Assembly: GCF_032854445.1 (NCBI RefSeq)
Contig: NW_027017953.1
Coordinates: 188,501-252,500 of the forward strand
From: Liolophura sinensis
Taxonomy: Eukaryota; Mollusca; Polyplacophora; Chitonida; Chitonidae
DNA length: 64,000 bases
Direction of reading: 5' to 3'
Shown: piece by piece, positions 47,811 through 60,400 of the stretch
How the letters are laid out: the number at the start of each line of letters is the position of its first letter
Numbering within the stretch: the stretch's first letter is position 1
Notes under the pieces: model-generated
Told to the model about the DNA's origin: nothing
The model's input: only the letters and a program-made list of their open reading frames with translations
The model's database searches: none
Translations under genes and position numbers: made by a program

Positions 47811-48968
47811 CACGCCAGTCTTATTCTGTTTTATTTAACAAGTTCATCATGTTTCTGGTCACAAACCCTTGAATGTAAAGTTGAAAAAGAAAGCCTTGAT
47901 CCATTCTGCCTTGATGCTCCTGGGCAAAACTCTAGCTCTTACTTCTGTCAACTGCTCATTTAGGTGTCAGATAAACTGTCAATTCAACCTGGAAAATTTT
48001 CACATTAAATAAATGTCATTCCAAGTTTTGATTGACAGTCAGGTAACTTGTACATCAATGGGCTTTGCCAAAATAAGTTGCCTTCCTTCACTGAATATCT
48101 GATTGAGATGGTGACAGGTGATCAACACAAACATAGCAGCTGTGTTTTACCAGAATAATGGTAACTATTGTACAGTAGTACGGCCAAGTCAAGAATTTGA
48201 AATTGGGTTTCCATTTTGTCTCTTCTGAATTCTGTTCTCCTGTCTCATCCTCATCTTCATCCTGAAATTCCACGTCTTCCACTGTTGAGGCATTCTTGGT
48301 AGCAAATTACTCAACAGTTCTCAAATGGACATTTCAGTGGTCTTCTGTTCATTGTGGCTGACTTCCACTAAGATGGCAAACACATTAAACTCACTTTTGG
48401 GTAGAACTGTGCATCCCATGTGGGAAAGTTTGTTAAACTCGCTCTGTGTGTAAAACTGTGCATCTCATGTGGGACAGTTAGTTAAACTCGCCGTGTGTGT
48501 AAACCTGTGCATCTAATGTCTGTTTTCATCCACCCATGATATAGATCATTGTTGTAGATGTGAAATATCAACTAGAACTTGTACTCCACAAGATGGTATT
48601 TTAACATGCGAAACTTTAACACAACTGATAAGGTTGAATTCATTGAATATTGACCCTGTATAAAGTGACCATTTTATTCATTTCATTCTGTCAAATCATG
48701 AATATGTAGCCTTGTGGCAGCCAGTGTCAATGCCAACATATTTCATACTGCTGCCTCACTGCAATGCTCTGCTCAGACACGACACCTGACTCAGTCAGAG
48801 TACACAGAACATGCCCAATCACTATTCTGCATTTCCTAGGAGGCTAATCTGCAGGCTGGGAAATGCTGTCTACATCATGACCTGACACAACCAGTCTACT
48901 GTAGTATAGAACTCAGGTCTAACCAGCTGGATATTGTAATCAGTGGGTACCTATCCTATACCTGTTTG
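47811..48968. other. Intergenic between convergent CHCHD7 and SRD5A
   Basis: Mostly unique. A ~50-bp motif ('agttaaactcgc' with gtaaaactgtgcatct) repeats three times at 48400-48520. An acidic frame on the - strand is listed separately. Confidence 0.5.
48193..48291 (-). other. Possible coding fragment, acidic
   Basis: The - strand frame reads KNASTVEDVEFQDEDEDETG and then EQNSEETKWKPNF. The composition (Asp/Glu run, Lys/Trp tail) looks more coding-like than its surroundings, but it is short, has no recognised family, and stops follow soon. It may be an exon fragment, an old pseudogene piece or chance. I do not recognise it. Confidence 0.2.
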
Positions 48969-49222
48969 GGCTTCCATGACCTAGTGCTCCTGTCAGCGCA
49001 GCGCAATGACCCAGGAGCCTCTCTTCAATGCGATCACTTTGAGTTTTATGCCCAGCTCATGGTGGCTTCCTCTCTGACCATACATGGGAAGGTCTGCTAG
49101 CAACCTGCAGATGGTTTGGGTTTCTCCCGGGCTCTGCTTATTTTTCTCCCACCACAATGCTGGAGCTGTGAAATATTCTTGAATGTGGTGTAAGACATCA
49201 ATCAAATAAATAAATAAAAATC
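48969..49222 (+). mobile_element. tRNA-derived SINE, full-length but diverged
   Basis: Head 'gcaatgacccaggagcctct', body with tggcttcctctctgaccatacatgggaaggtctgctagcaacctgc, then ctcccaccacaatgctgg, and an A-rich tail aaataaataaataaaaa. It matches the reverse complement of 54609-54866 along its length. The A-box region is eroded. Confidence 0.8.
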
Positions 49223-49529
49223 ATATACCTGAGTATGCTGTAACTGGTTGCCCAGCCAGGTATTACGTCAACTGATATCTGACATGATGCATTTAATACA
49301 TAGACAGACGACACGTAAGAATCCATTCAGGTGGAATATCTGACATCACAAGGACTGATCTGTTTTATTTACAAACCTTATCTGAATTAGGTTCATTATT
49401 AGTTATCACATAATATATGTATGTTTTAATGCAAAAGTTAATTTTTATTACTTACTTAAAAAATTTAATAATAAGTTTAATAAAATATGCGAATTTTAAA
49501 GAAAGTGAACAAATATAAAAATATACTAT

Positions 49530-52500
49530 GACAACAACAGGAGCAGCAAACTGTTTACTTCCCCAGAGGGTGAAAATGTTTATATCGTACAGGTACTATG
49601 ACAACAACATGCGCAACAAACAGTCGGCTTCCCGAAAGGGTGAAAATGTTTATATCGTACAGGAATTATGACAACAACAGCAGCAGCAAACTGTCTGCTT
49701 CCTGAGAGGGTGAAAATGTTTATATCGTACAGGTACCGTGACAACAACAGAAGCAGCAAACAGTCTGCTTCCTGAGAGGGTGAAAATGTGTATATTATAC
49801 ATATACTATCACAACAATAGGAGCAGCAAACAGTCTGCTTCCTAAGAGGGTGAAAATGTTTATATCGTACATGTACTATGACAACAAACAGGAGCAGCAA
49901 ACTGTCTGCTTCCTGAGAGGGTGAAAATGTTTATATCGTACAGGTACTATGACAACAAACAGGAGCAGCAAACTGTCTGCTTCCTGAGAGGGTGAAAATG
50001 TTTATATCGTACATGTACTATGACAACAAACAGGAGCAGCAAACTGCTTCCTGAGAGGGTGAAAATGTTTATATCGTACAGGTACTATGACAACAACAGA
50101 AGCAGCAAACAGTCTGCTTCCTGAGAGGGTGAAAATGTTTATATCGTACAGGTACCATGACAACAACAGGAGCAGCAAACAGTCTGCTTCCTGAGAGGGT
50201 GAAAATGTTTATATCGTACATGTACTATGACAACAAACAGAAGCAGCAAACTGTCTGCTTCCTGAGAGGGTGAAAATGTTTATATCGTACATGTACTATG
50301 ACAACAAACAGAAGCAACAAACTGTCTGCTTCCTGAGAGGGTGAAAATGTTTATATCGTACATGTACTATGACAACAACAGGAGCAGCAAACTGTCTGCT
50401 TCCTGAGAGGGTGAAAATGTTTATATCGTACATGTACTATGACAACAAACAGGAGCAGCAAACTGTCTGCTTCCTGAGAGGGTGAAAATGTTTATATCGT
50501 ACATGTACTATGACAACAAACAGAAGCAACAAACTGTCTGCTTCCTGAGAGGGTGAAAATGTTTATATCGTACATGTACTATGACAACAAACAGGAGCAG
50601 CAAACTGTCTGCTTCCTGAGAGGGTGAAAATGTTTATATCGTACATGTACTATGACAACAAACAGGAGCAGCAAACTGTCTGCTTCCTGAGAGGGTGAAA
50701 ATGTTTATATCGTACATGTACTATGACAACAAACAGGAGCAGCAAACTGTCTGCTTCCTGAGAGGGTGAAAATGTTTATATCGTACATGTACTATGACAA
50801 CAAACAGAAGCAACAAACTGTCTGCTTCCTGAGAGGGTGAAAATGTTTATATCGTACATGTACTATGACAACAAACAGGAGCAGCAAACTGTCTGCTTCC
50901 TGAGAGGGTGAAAATGTTTATATCATACAGGTACTATGACAACAACAGCAGCAGCAAACAGTCTGCTTCCTGAGAGGGTGAAAATGTTTATATCGTACAT
51001 GTACTATGACAACAAACAGGAGCAGCAAACTGTCTGCTTCCTGAGAGGGTGAAAATGTTTATATCGTACATGTACTATGACAACAAACAGGAGCAGCAAA
51101 CTGTCTGCTTCCTGAGAGGGTGAAAATGTTTATATCGTACAGGTACTATGACAACAAACAGAAGCAGCAAACTGCTTCCTGAGAGGGTGAAAATGTTTAT
51201 ATCATACAGGAACTATGACAACAACAGAAGCAGTAAACAGTCAGCTTCCCGAAAGGGTGGAAACGTTTATATCATACAGATACTATGACAACAACAGCAG
51301 CAGCAAACAGTCTGCTTCCTGAGAGGGTGAAAATGTGTATATTATACATATAGTATCACAGCAATAGGAGCAGCAAACAGTCTGCTTCCTGAGAGGGTGA
51401 AAATGTTTATATCGTACATGTACTATGACAACAAACAGGAGCAGCAAACTGTCTGCTTCCTAAGAGGGTGAAAATGTTTATATCGTACAGGTACTATGAC
51501 AACAAACAGGAGCAGCAAACTGTCTGGTTCCTGAGAGGGTGAAAATGTTTATATCGTACAGGTACTATGACAACATACAGGAGCAGCAAACAGTCTGCTT
51601 CCTGAGAGGGTGAAAATGTTTATATCATACAGGAACTATGACAACATACAGGAGCAGCAAACTGTCTGCTTCCTGAGAGGGTGAAAATGTTTATATCGTA
51701 CATGTACTATGACAACATACAGGAGCAGCAAACTGTCTGCTTCCTAAGAGGGTGAAAATGTTTATATCGTACATGTACTATGACAACAAACAGGAGCAGC
51801 AAACAGTCTGCTTCCTGAGAGGGTGAAAATGTTTATATCGTACATGTACTATGACAACATACAGGAGCAGCAAACTGTCTGCTTCCTGAGAGGGTGAAAA
51901 TGTTTATATTATACATATAGTATCACAACAAAAGGAGCAGCAAACAGTCTGCTTCCTAAGAGGGTGAAAATGTTTATATCGTACATGTACTATGACAACA
52001 AACAGGAGCAGCAAACTGTCTGGTTCCTGAGAGGGTGAAAATGTTTATATCGTACATGTACTATGACAACATACAGGAGCAGCAAACAGTCTGCTTCCTG
52101 AGAGGGTGAAAATGTTTATATCGTACATGTACTATGACAACATACAGGAGCAGCAAACTGTCTGCTTCCTGAGAGGGTGAAAATGTTTATATCATACAGG
52201 AACTATGACAACAACAGAAACAGTAAACAGTCAGCTTCCCGAAAGGGTGGAAACATTTATATCATACAGGTACTATGACAACAACAGCAGCAGCAAACTG
52301 TCTGCTTCCTGAGAGGGTGAAAATGTTTATATCGTACATGTACTATGACAACAAACAGGAGCAGCAAACTGTCTGCTTCCTGAGAGGGTGAAAATGTTTA
52401 TATCGTACATGTACTATGACAACAACAGCAGCAGCAAACAGTCTGCTTCCTGAGAGGGTGAAAATGTTTATATCGTACAGGTACTATGACAACAACAGAA

Positions 52501-53592
52501 GCAGCAAACTGCTTCCTGAGAGGGTGAAAATGTTTATATCATACAGGAACTATGACAACAACAGAAACAGTAAACAGTCAGCTTCCCGAAAGGGTGGAAA
52601 CGTTTATATCATACAGGTACTATGACAACAACAGCAGCAGCAAACAGTCTGCTTCCTGAGAGGGTGAAAATGTTTATATCGTACAGGTACTATGACAACA
52701 AACAGAAGCAGCAAACTGTCTGCTTCCTGAGAGGGTGAAAATGTTTATATCGTACAGGTACTATGACAACAAACAGGAGCAGCAAACTGTCTGCTTCCTG
52801 AGAGGGTGAAAATGTTTATATCGTACAGGTACTATGACAACATACAGAAGCAGCAAACTGTCTGCTTCCTGAGAGGGTGAAAATGTTTATATCGTACAGG
52901 TACTATGACAACAAACAGGAGCAGCAAACTGTCTGCTTCCTGAGAGGGTGAAAATGTTTATATCGTACAGGTACTATGACAACAAACAGGAGCAGCAAAC
53001 TGTCTGCTTCCTGAGAGGGTGAAAATGTTTATATCGTACAGGTACTATGACAACAACAGCAGCAGCAAACAGTCTGCTTCCTGAGAGGGTGAAAATGTTT
53101 ATATCGTACAGGTACTATGACAACATACAGAAGCAGCAAACTGTCTGCTTCCTGAGAGGGTGAAAATGTTTATATCGTACAGGTACCATGACAACAACAG
53201 GAGCAGCAAACAGTTTGCTTCCTGAGAGGGTGAAAATGTTTATACCGTACAGGTACTATCACAACAAACAGGAGCAGCAAACAGTCTGCTTCCTGAGAGG
53301 GTGAAAATGTTTATATCGTACAGGTACTATGACAACAACAGAAGCAGCAATCTGTCTGCTTCCTGAGAGGGTGAAAATGTTTATACCGTACAGGTACTAT
53401 CACAACAAACAGGAGCAGCAAACAGTTTGCTTCCTGAGAGGGTGAAAATGTTTATACCGTACAGGTACTATCACAACAAACAGGAGCAGCAAACTGTCTG
53501 CTTCCTGAGAGAGTGAAAATGTTTATATCGTACAGGTACTATGACAACAAACAGGAGCAGCAAACTGTCTGCTTCCTGAGAAGGTGAACATT
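49530..53592. repeat. 71-bp minisatellite between convergent genes
   Basis: About 57 copies. The core is 'gtgaaaatgtttatatcgta' then catgtactatgacaacaaacaggagcagcaaactgtctgcttcctgagagg. Units of 65-71 bp arise from aacaaac/aaca and loss of tgtctgc. It lies downstream of both CHCHD7 (+) and SRD5A (-). Confidence 0.95.
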
Positions 53593-53865
53593 TTAGGAAA
53601 CGTGTAAAACAGGTGTATGTGTCAGTGTCATTATCCACACAAATACAAATCAGGAGTTTGGTCTGTCACAGTGATTCAATACGTAGGCATAATGTGCTCA
53701 CAGTTAACAATCTCTTCATTTACATCTATAACAAAACTATCATCAATGAAAATATCTAAGTAGGCAACACGTAGATATTTTAACAGCCCACACCATTTTC
53801 CTGTAGCGCCTATAGCACTCATGGCCCATGACAGTTCTGCTTTCTGTAGTAACACTGTTGAGTAC
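53593..53865. other. Unique spacer, nothing recognised
   Basis: Unique sequence between two arrays in the 3' region of SRD5A. Open frames on the - strand here are short and lack similarity to the reductase. Confidence 0.5.
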
Positions 53866-54290
53866 CATAGATGTGAACACCACAACATGGCAGACATGAA
53901 CACCACAACATGAAAGACACGGACACAACAACATGATAGCCGAGAACACCACAACATGGCAGACATGAAGACCACAACGTGATAGACATGGACACCACAC
54001 TATGATAGACACAAACACCACAATATGATAGATGTGAACACCACAACATGGCAGACATGAAGACCACAACATGAAGATCACAACATGATAGACACACACA
54101 CCACAATATGATAGATGTGAACACCACAACATGAAGACCACAACATCACAGACACGGACACCACAACATGATAGACACAGACACCACAACATGACAGACA
54201 TGAACACCACACCATGATAGACATGAACACCACAACATGATAGACACGAACACCACAACATGATAGACTTGAACACCACAACATCATTTT
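53866..54290. repeat. 24-bp minisatellite in the SRD5A 3' region
   Basis: About 18 copies of 'caccacaacatgatagacat' plus gaac, with catggcagacatgaa variants. It starts about 80 bp after the SRD5A stop on the - strand, so it is probably in the 3' UTR. Confidence 0.93.
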
Positions 54291-54367
54291 AAAACAAAGT
54301 TATATTAAACAAGACTTCAGCTACATGTAGAACACAATGTAACTGTCATAGAACAATTCCATTTTGT

Positions 54368-54431
54368 CTAAAATATAAATGGAATAAGAGCTTTTCTATT
54401 CAAAGGGTATAGTTCAAACTGCTGCTTGTAC
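54368..54431 (-). CDS. SRD5A-type last exon
   Basis: The acceptor is ttcttttttcag. The exon completes the Trp codon (TG|G) and encodes YKQQFELYPLNRKALIPFIF then TAG. KF..YP..R.A.IPF.F at the extreme C-terminus is diagnostic of 5-alpha-reductases. Confidence 0.93.
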
Positions 54432-57400
54432 CTGAAAAAAGAAAGGAAAACTTCTACAGAGCATTGTCTTTGTAACACCACATTACATCAGAGATAACAG
54501 AATTCCTCAATGTTAGTATTTGTTGTAGGCCACTAAATGCATGGTATGGGTGAGGTGTATACAGGTCTTGTATCTCTATCCATGAGTGTATCACTGTTTG
54601 TGGTCACGGTTTGATTTATTTATTTGATTTGTGTTTTACGCCATACTCAAGAATATTTCACTTATTCGACAGCAGCCAGCATTATGGTGGGAGAAAACCA
54701 GGCAGATCCCAGGGGAAACACACGACCATCCGCAGGTTACTGGCAGACCTTCCCACGTACAGCCAGAGAGGAAGCCAGCACAAGCTGGACTTGAACTCAC
54801 AGCCACCGCATTTGTAAGAGGCTCCAGGGTCATTACACTGCGCTAACCAACTGAGCCACGGATGCCCCTGGTACCAGTTTGATGCAGTACAGTGTTATAT
54901 ACTGTACCATCAGTCACATGGTTCAGGTGATTCAGGTGCATATACAAGTCCTGTATATGCTAGCTACCATCTAATAGATGAATGTGTTATATACTGTACC
55001 ATCAGTCACGTGGTTCAGGTGATTCAGGTACATATACAAGTCCTGTATATGCTAGCTACCATCTAACAGATGAATGTGTTATATAGTGTACCATCAGTCA
55101 CATGGTTCAGGTGATTCAGGTGCATATACAAGTCCTGTATATGCTAGCTACCATCTAACAGATGAATGTGTTATATAGTGTACCATCAGTCACATGGTTC
55201 AGGTGATTCAGGTGCATATACAAGTCCTGTATATGCTAGCTACCATCTAATAGATGAATGTGTTATATACTGTACCATCAGTCACGTGGTTCAGGTGATT
55301 CAGGTACATATACAGTCACGTGGTTCAGGTGATTCAGGTACATATACAAGTCCTGTATATGCTAGCTACCATCTAATAGATGAATGTGTTATATACTGTA
55401 CCATCAGTCACGTGGTTCAGGTGATTCAGGTGCATATACAAGTCCTGTATATGCTAGCTACCATCTAACAGATGAATGTGTTATATAGTGTACCATCAGT
55501 CACATGGTTCAGGTGATTCAGGTGCATATACAAGTCCTGTATATGCTAGCTACCATCTAACAGATGAATGTGTTATATACTGTACCATCAGTCACGTGGT
55601 TCAGGTGATTCAGGTACATATACAAGTCCTGTATATGCTAGCTACCATCTAACAGATGAATGTGTTATATAGTGTACCATCAGTCACATGGTTCAGGTGA
55701 TTCAGGTGCATATACAAGTCCTGTATATGCTAGCTACCATCTAACAGATGAATGTGTTATATACTGTACCATCAGTCACGTGGTTCAGGTGATTCAGGTA
55801 CATATACAGTCACGTGGTTCAGGTGATTCAGGTACATATACAAGTCCTGTATATGCTAGCTACCATCTAACAGATGAATGTGTTATATAGTGTACCATCA
55901 GTCACATGGTTCAGGTGATTCAGGTGCATATACAAGTCCTGTATATGCTAGCTACCATCTAACAGATGAATGTGTTATATAGTGTACCATCAGTCACATG
56001 GTTCAGGTGATTCAGGTGCATATACAAGTCCTGTATATGCTAGCTACCATCTAACAGATGAATGTGGTATATACTGTACCATCAGTCACGTGGTTCAGGT
56101 GATTCAGGTGCATATACAAGTCCTGTATATGCTAGCTACCATCTAACAGATGAATGTGGTATACTACATGTGGCTGTGATACAAGCAAGTATTGTGAACT
56201 GCATGTATACTTCATCTGTGATTATGGAATAGGTAGGTCTATTATACGTTACCATCTGTGACTGTGGTATGGGTGTGGTACAAGTAGGTCTATTATTCAT
56301 TACCATCTGTGATTGTGGTATGGGTGTGGTACAAGTAGGTCTGATATGTTACCATCTGTGATTGTGGTATAAGTAGGTCTATTATACGTTACCATCTGTG
56401 ATTGGGGTATGGGTGTGGTACAAGTAGGTCTGACATGTTACCATCTGTGATTGTGGTATGGGTGTGGTACAAGTAGGTCTGATATGTTACCATCTGTGAT
56501 TGTGGTATGGGTGTGGTACAAGTAGGTCTGATATGTTACCATCTGTGATTGTGGTATGGGTGTGGCACTAGTGGGTCTATTATACATTACCATCTGTGAT
56601 TGTGGTATGGGTGTGGTACAAGTAGGTCTGATATGTTACCATCTGTGATTGTGGTATAAGTAGGTCTATTATACGTTACCATCTGTGATTGGGGTATGGG
56701 TGTGGTACAAGTAGGTCTGACATGTTACCATCTGTGATTGTGGTATGGGTGTGGTGCAAGTGGGTCTGATATGTTACCAGCTGTGATTGTGGTATGGGTG
56801 TGGTACAAGTAGGTCTATTATACGTTACCATCTGTGATTGTGGTATGGGTGTGGCACTAGTGGGTCTATTATACATTACCATCTGTGATTGTGGTATGGG
56901 TGTGGTCCAATAGGTCTATTTTACATTACCATCTGTAACTGTGGTATGGGTGTGGCACAAGTAGGTTTATTATACGTTACCATCTGTGATTGTGGTATGG
57001 GTGTGGTACAAGTAGGTCTGATATGTTACCATCTGTGATTGTGGTATGGGTGTGGCACAAGTGGGTCTATTATACGTTACCATCTGTGATTGTGGTATGG
57101 GTGTGGTCCAATAGGTCTATTTTACATTACCATCTGTGATTGTGGTATGGGTGTGCTACAAGTAGGTCTATTATACGTTACCATCTGTGATTGGGGTATG
57201 GGTGTGGTACAAGTAGGTCTGATATATTACCATCTGTTATAGTGGTATGAGTGTGGTACAAGTAGGTTCATTATATGTTACCATCCGTGACTGTGGTATG
57301 GGTGTGGTACAAGCAGGTCTATTATACGTTACCATCTGTGATTGTGGTATGGGTGTGGTACAAGTAGGTCTATTATACGTTACCATCTGTGATTGTGGTA

Positions 57401-60400
57401 TGGGTGTGGCACAAGTAGGTCTATTATACGTTACCATCTGTGATTGTGGTATGGGTGTGGTACAAGTAGGTCTGACATGTTACCATCTGTGATTGTGGTA
57501 TGGGTGTGGTACAAGTAGGTCTGACATGTTACCATCTGTGATTGTGGTATGGGTGTGGTACAAGTAGGTCTGATATGTTACCATCTGTGATTGTGGTATG
57601 GGTGTGGTACAAGTAGGTCTGATATGTTATCATCTGTGATTGTGGTTTGAGTGTGGTACAAGTAGGTCTATTATACGTTACCATCTGTGATTGTGGTATG
57701 ATCGTGGTATAAAGGTAGCAGCACAGAACATAGTCCACACCAGACCTGCAAGTGACCAGGTTACCAATGTCCTGAAGGAAAAATAGTTCATGTTCAATAC
57801 TGTTCACTCACATACACGTAATTAGGGCAGCTGAGTGATAAGAGAACACCAGGTAGAGAGCTTACGATCCCACCCTCTGTACAAGTTCGCCCAGGTAATT
57901 AGGGCAGCTGAGTGATAAGAGAACACGAGGTAGAGAGCTTACCATCCTACCCACTGTACAGGTTCACCCAGGTAATTAGGGCAGCTGAGTGATAAGAGAA
58001 CACGAGGTAGAGAGCTCACCATCCTTCCCACTGTACTAGTTCCCCCTGGTAATTAGGGCAGCTGAGTGATTACAGAACACGAGGTAGAGAGCTTACCATC
58101 CTTCCCACTGTACAAGTTCCCCCAGGTAATTAGGGCAGCCGAGTGATAAGAGAACACAAGGTAGAGAGATTACCATCCTACCCACTGTACAAGTTCCCTC
58201 AGGTAATTAGGACAGCTGAATGATAAGAGAACACAAGGTAGAGAGCTAACCATCCTACCCACTGTACAAGATCCCCCAGGTAATTAGGGCAGCTGAGCGA
58301 TAGGAGAACACCAGGTAGAGAGCTTACCATCCTACCCACTGTACAAGTTCCCCCAGGTAATTAGGGCAGCTGAGCGATAAGAGAACATGAGGTAGAGAGC
58401 TCACCATCCTTCCCACTGTACACGTTCCCCCAGGTAATTAGGACAGCTGAGCGATAAAACAACACCAGGTAGAGAGCTCACCATCCTACCCACTGTACAA
58501 GTTCACCCAGGTAATTAGGGCAGCTGAACGATAAGAGAACACGAGGTAGAGAGCTTATCATCCTACCCACTGTACAAGTTCCCCCAGGTAATTAGGACAG
58601 CTGAGCAATAAGAGAACACGAGGTAGAGAGCTCACCATCCTACCCACTGTACAAGATCCCCCAGGTAATTAGGACAGCTGAGCAATAAGAGAACACCAGG
58701 TAGAGAGCTCACCATCCTACCCACTGTACAAGTTCCCCCAGGTAATTAGGACAGCTGAGCAATAAGAGAACACGAGGTAGAGAGCTCACCATCCTACCCA
58801 CTGTACAAGTTCCCCCAGGTAATTAGGGCAGCAGAACGATAAGAGAACACGAGGTAGAGAACTTACCATCCTACCCACTGTACAAGTTCCCCCAGGTAAT
58901 TAGGACAGGAGACCACTTCAAACATACCACCATAAGGAATGTAATATCCTGCTGTACCTGTGAGTAAAGTAAGGGGAAATTAACAATCATTTGGTTGTTT
59001 ACTTTGATTTGAACATTTTAAAGTTAGGAGACCCGTGATCAAACTTGGCACTTGTTGCTCCCTCAGCACTGAGAGGTTAGGGTAAGGAAATAGGACTGGT
59101 GGCCCCAGTGTCAATATGTGAATGAGTTGGGTGTCACTTGTGGTGACACTGACAAACATGAATGCAAAACTACAGCTCAATACCGTACATAAAAAACTGA
59201 AATGGTGAATTTGGTAATTTACCGTAATTAATTTGCACACAGAGCATCAGCGATGTAACATCCGCCTTGTGTTTTATACGTATGTAAAACTTCATGTCAC
59301 TATATGATGTACTATTTGAGCTACCAAACATTTTGCTTAACTTTGATTCTAATATGCAATACACTATGTCAGGAATTCAGTAATTTCTGAAATTTAATAT
59401 GTACACACTAAATCATCAATGGAATATCCCCTTCGTGCTATTGTGCTCTGCATATGTGCTAACCATGAGCTCATTACATGCAGTACTGTTTGATATTACC
59501 ATATGGACATATGGTCACACCTTCTCTGTATATCTACATAGAGTATTGGCTCACTGGAACACCATGCCCAGGACACCAGGCATAACACCTCAGCCAGTCT
59601 CTATACAGGCTTGCTGACATCTGACATGACAACTCACAATATTATTGGCCTACTGACACCAGATATGACACCCCATGCAGTCAAAGACATTCTACCAAAA
59701 CACAGTATCAGCTTGATGACACCTGACATGACACTCCACCTAGACACAGTATAAGCTTACTGACAACTGTGATGACCCCCAAACCCCCCACCCCACCCCC
59801 AACAGAGTCACAGTATAGGCCTACTAACCCCTGACATTATACCCCATCCAGACAAAGTATAGACTTAATGACAGCCGGCATGACACTCCACCCAGTCACA
59901 AAATAGGCCGACTGACACCAGACATGACACCCCACGCATCTGACATGAAAGCCCACCTCAACATAGTATAAGTAAAAGAATCAGAGCTGTTAAATGCTTT
60001 TTGTTACCAATTTTCAGCCTTTTGTAAATTTTATGGCCCAGGTGCATAGTTTACTGTTTAAATTAAAAAACAGTCCAACAAGATTTAATACTCATCTTAC
60101 ATTTTTCTGACTGATCATTTAAATTTAAAACTTTTGAAAACTTCACATTAAAAACTTTGATATTATATCTTTAAAACTACAAAATAATATTAAAAATGTG
60201 TGGGCCGCTCTTCAGCTTAAGTGTTCAACTACATGTGTGCCAAATTTCAAAGCATTACAGTATGCTGAAAATTAAAATGACCAAATTTCACCTCTAAGTG
60301 GTTCTAGTATTCTTAATTGACAGAGAAAAGCCATGAATTTTTAACTGACGGGGAAGGGCCCTGCATCCTTAACTGACAGAGAAGGGCGCCTCATCTAACT

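Noticed and set aside
53676-54287. Cys/Val-rich frames on the - strand after the SRD5A stop
   Set aside because: They translate the 24-bp minisatellite in the 3' region, beyond a conserved C-terminus and TAG.
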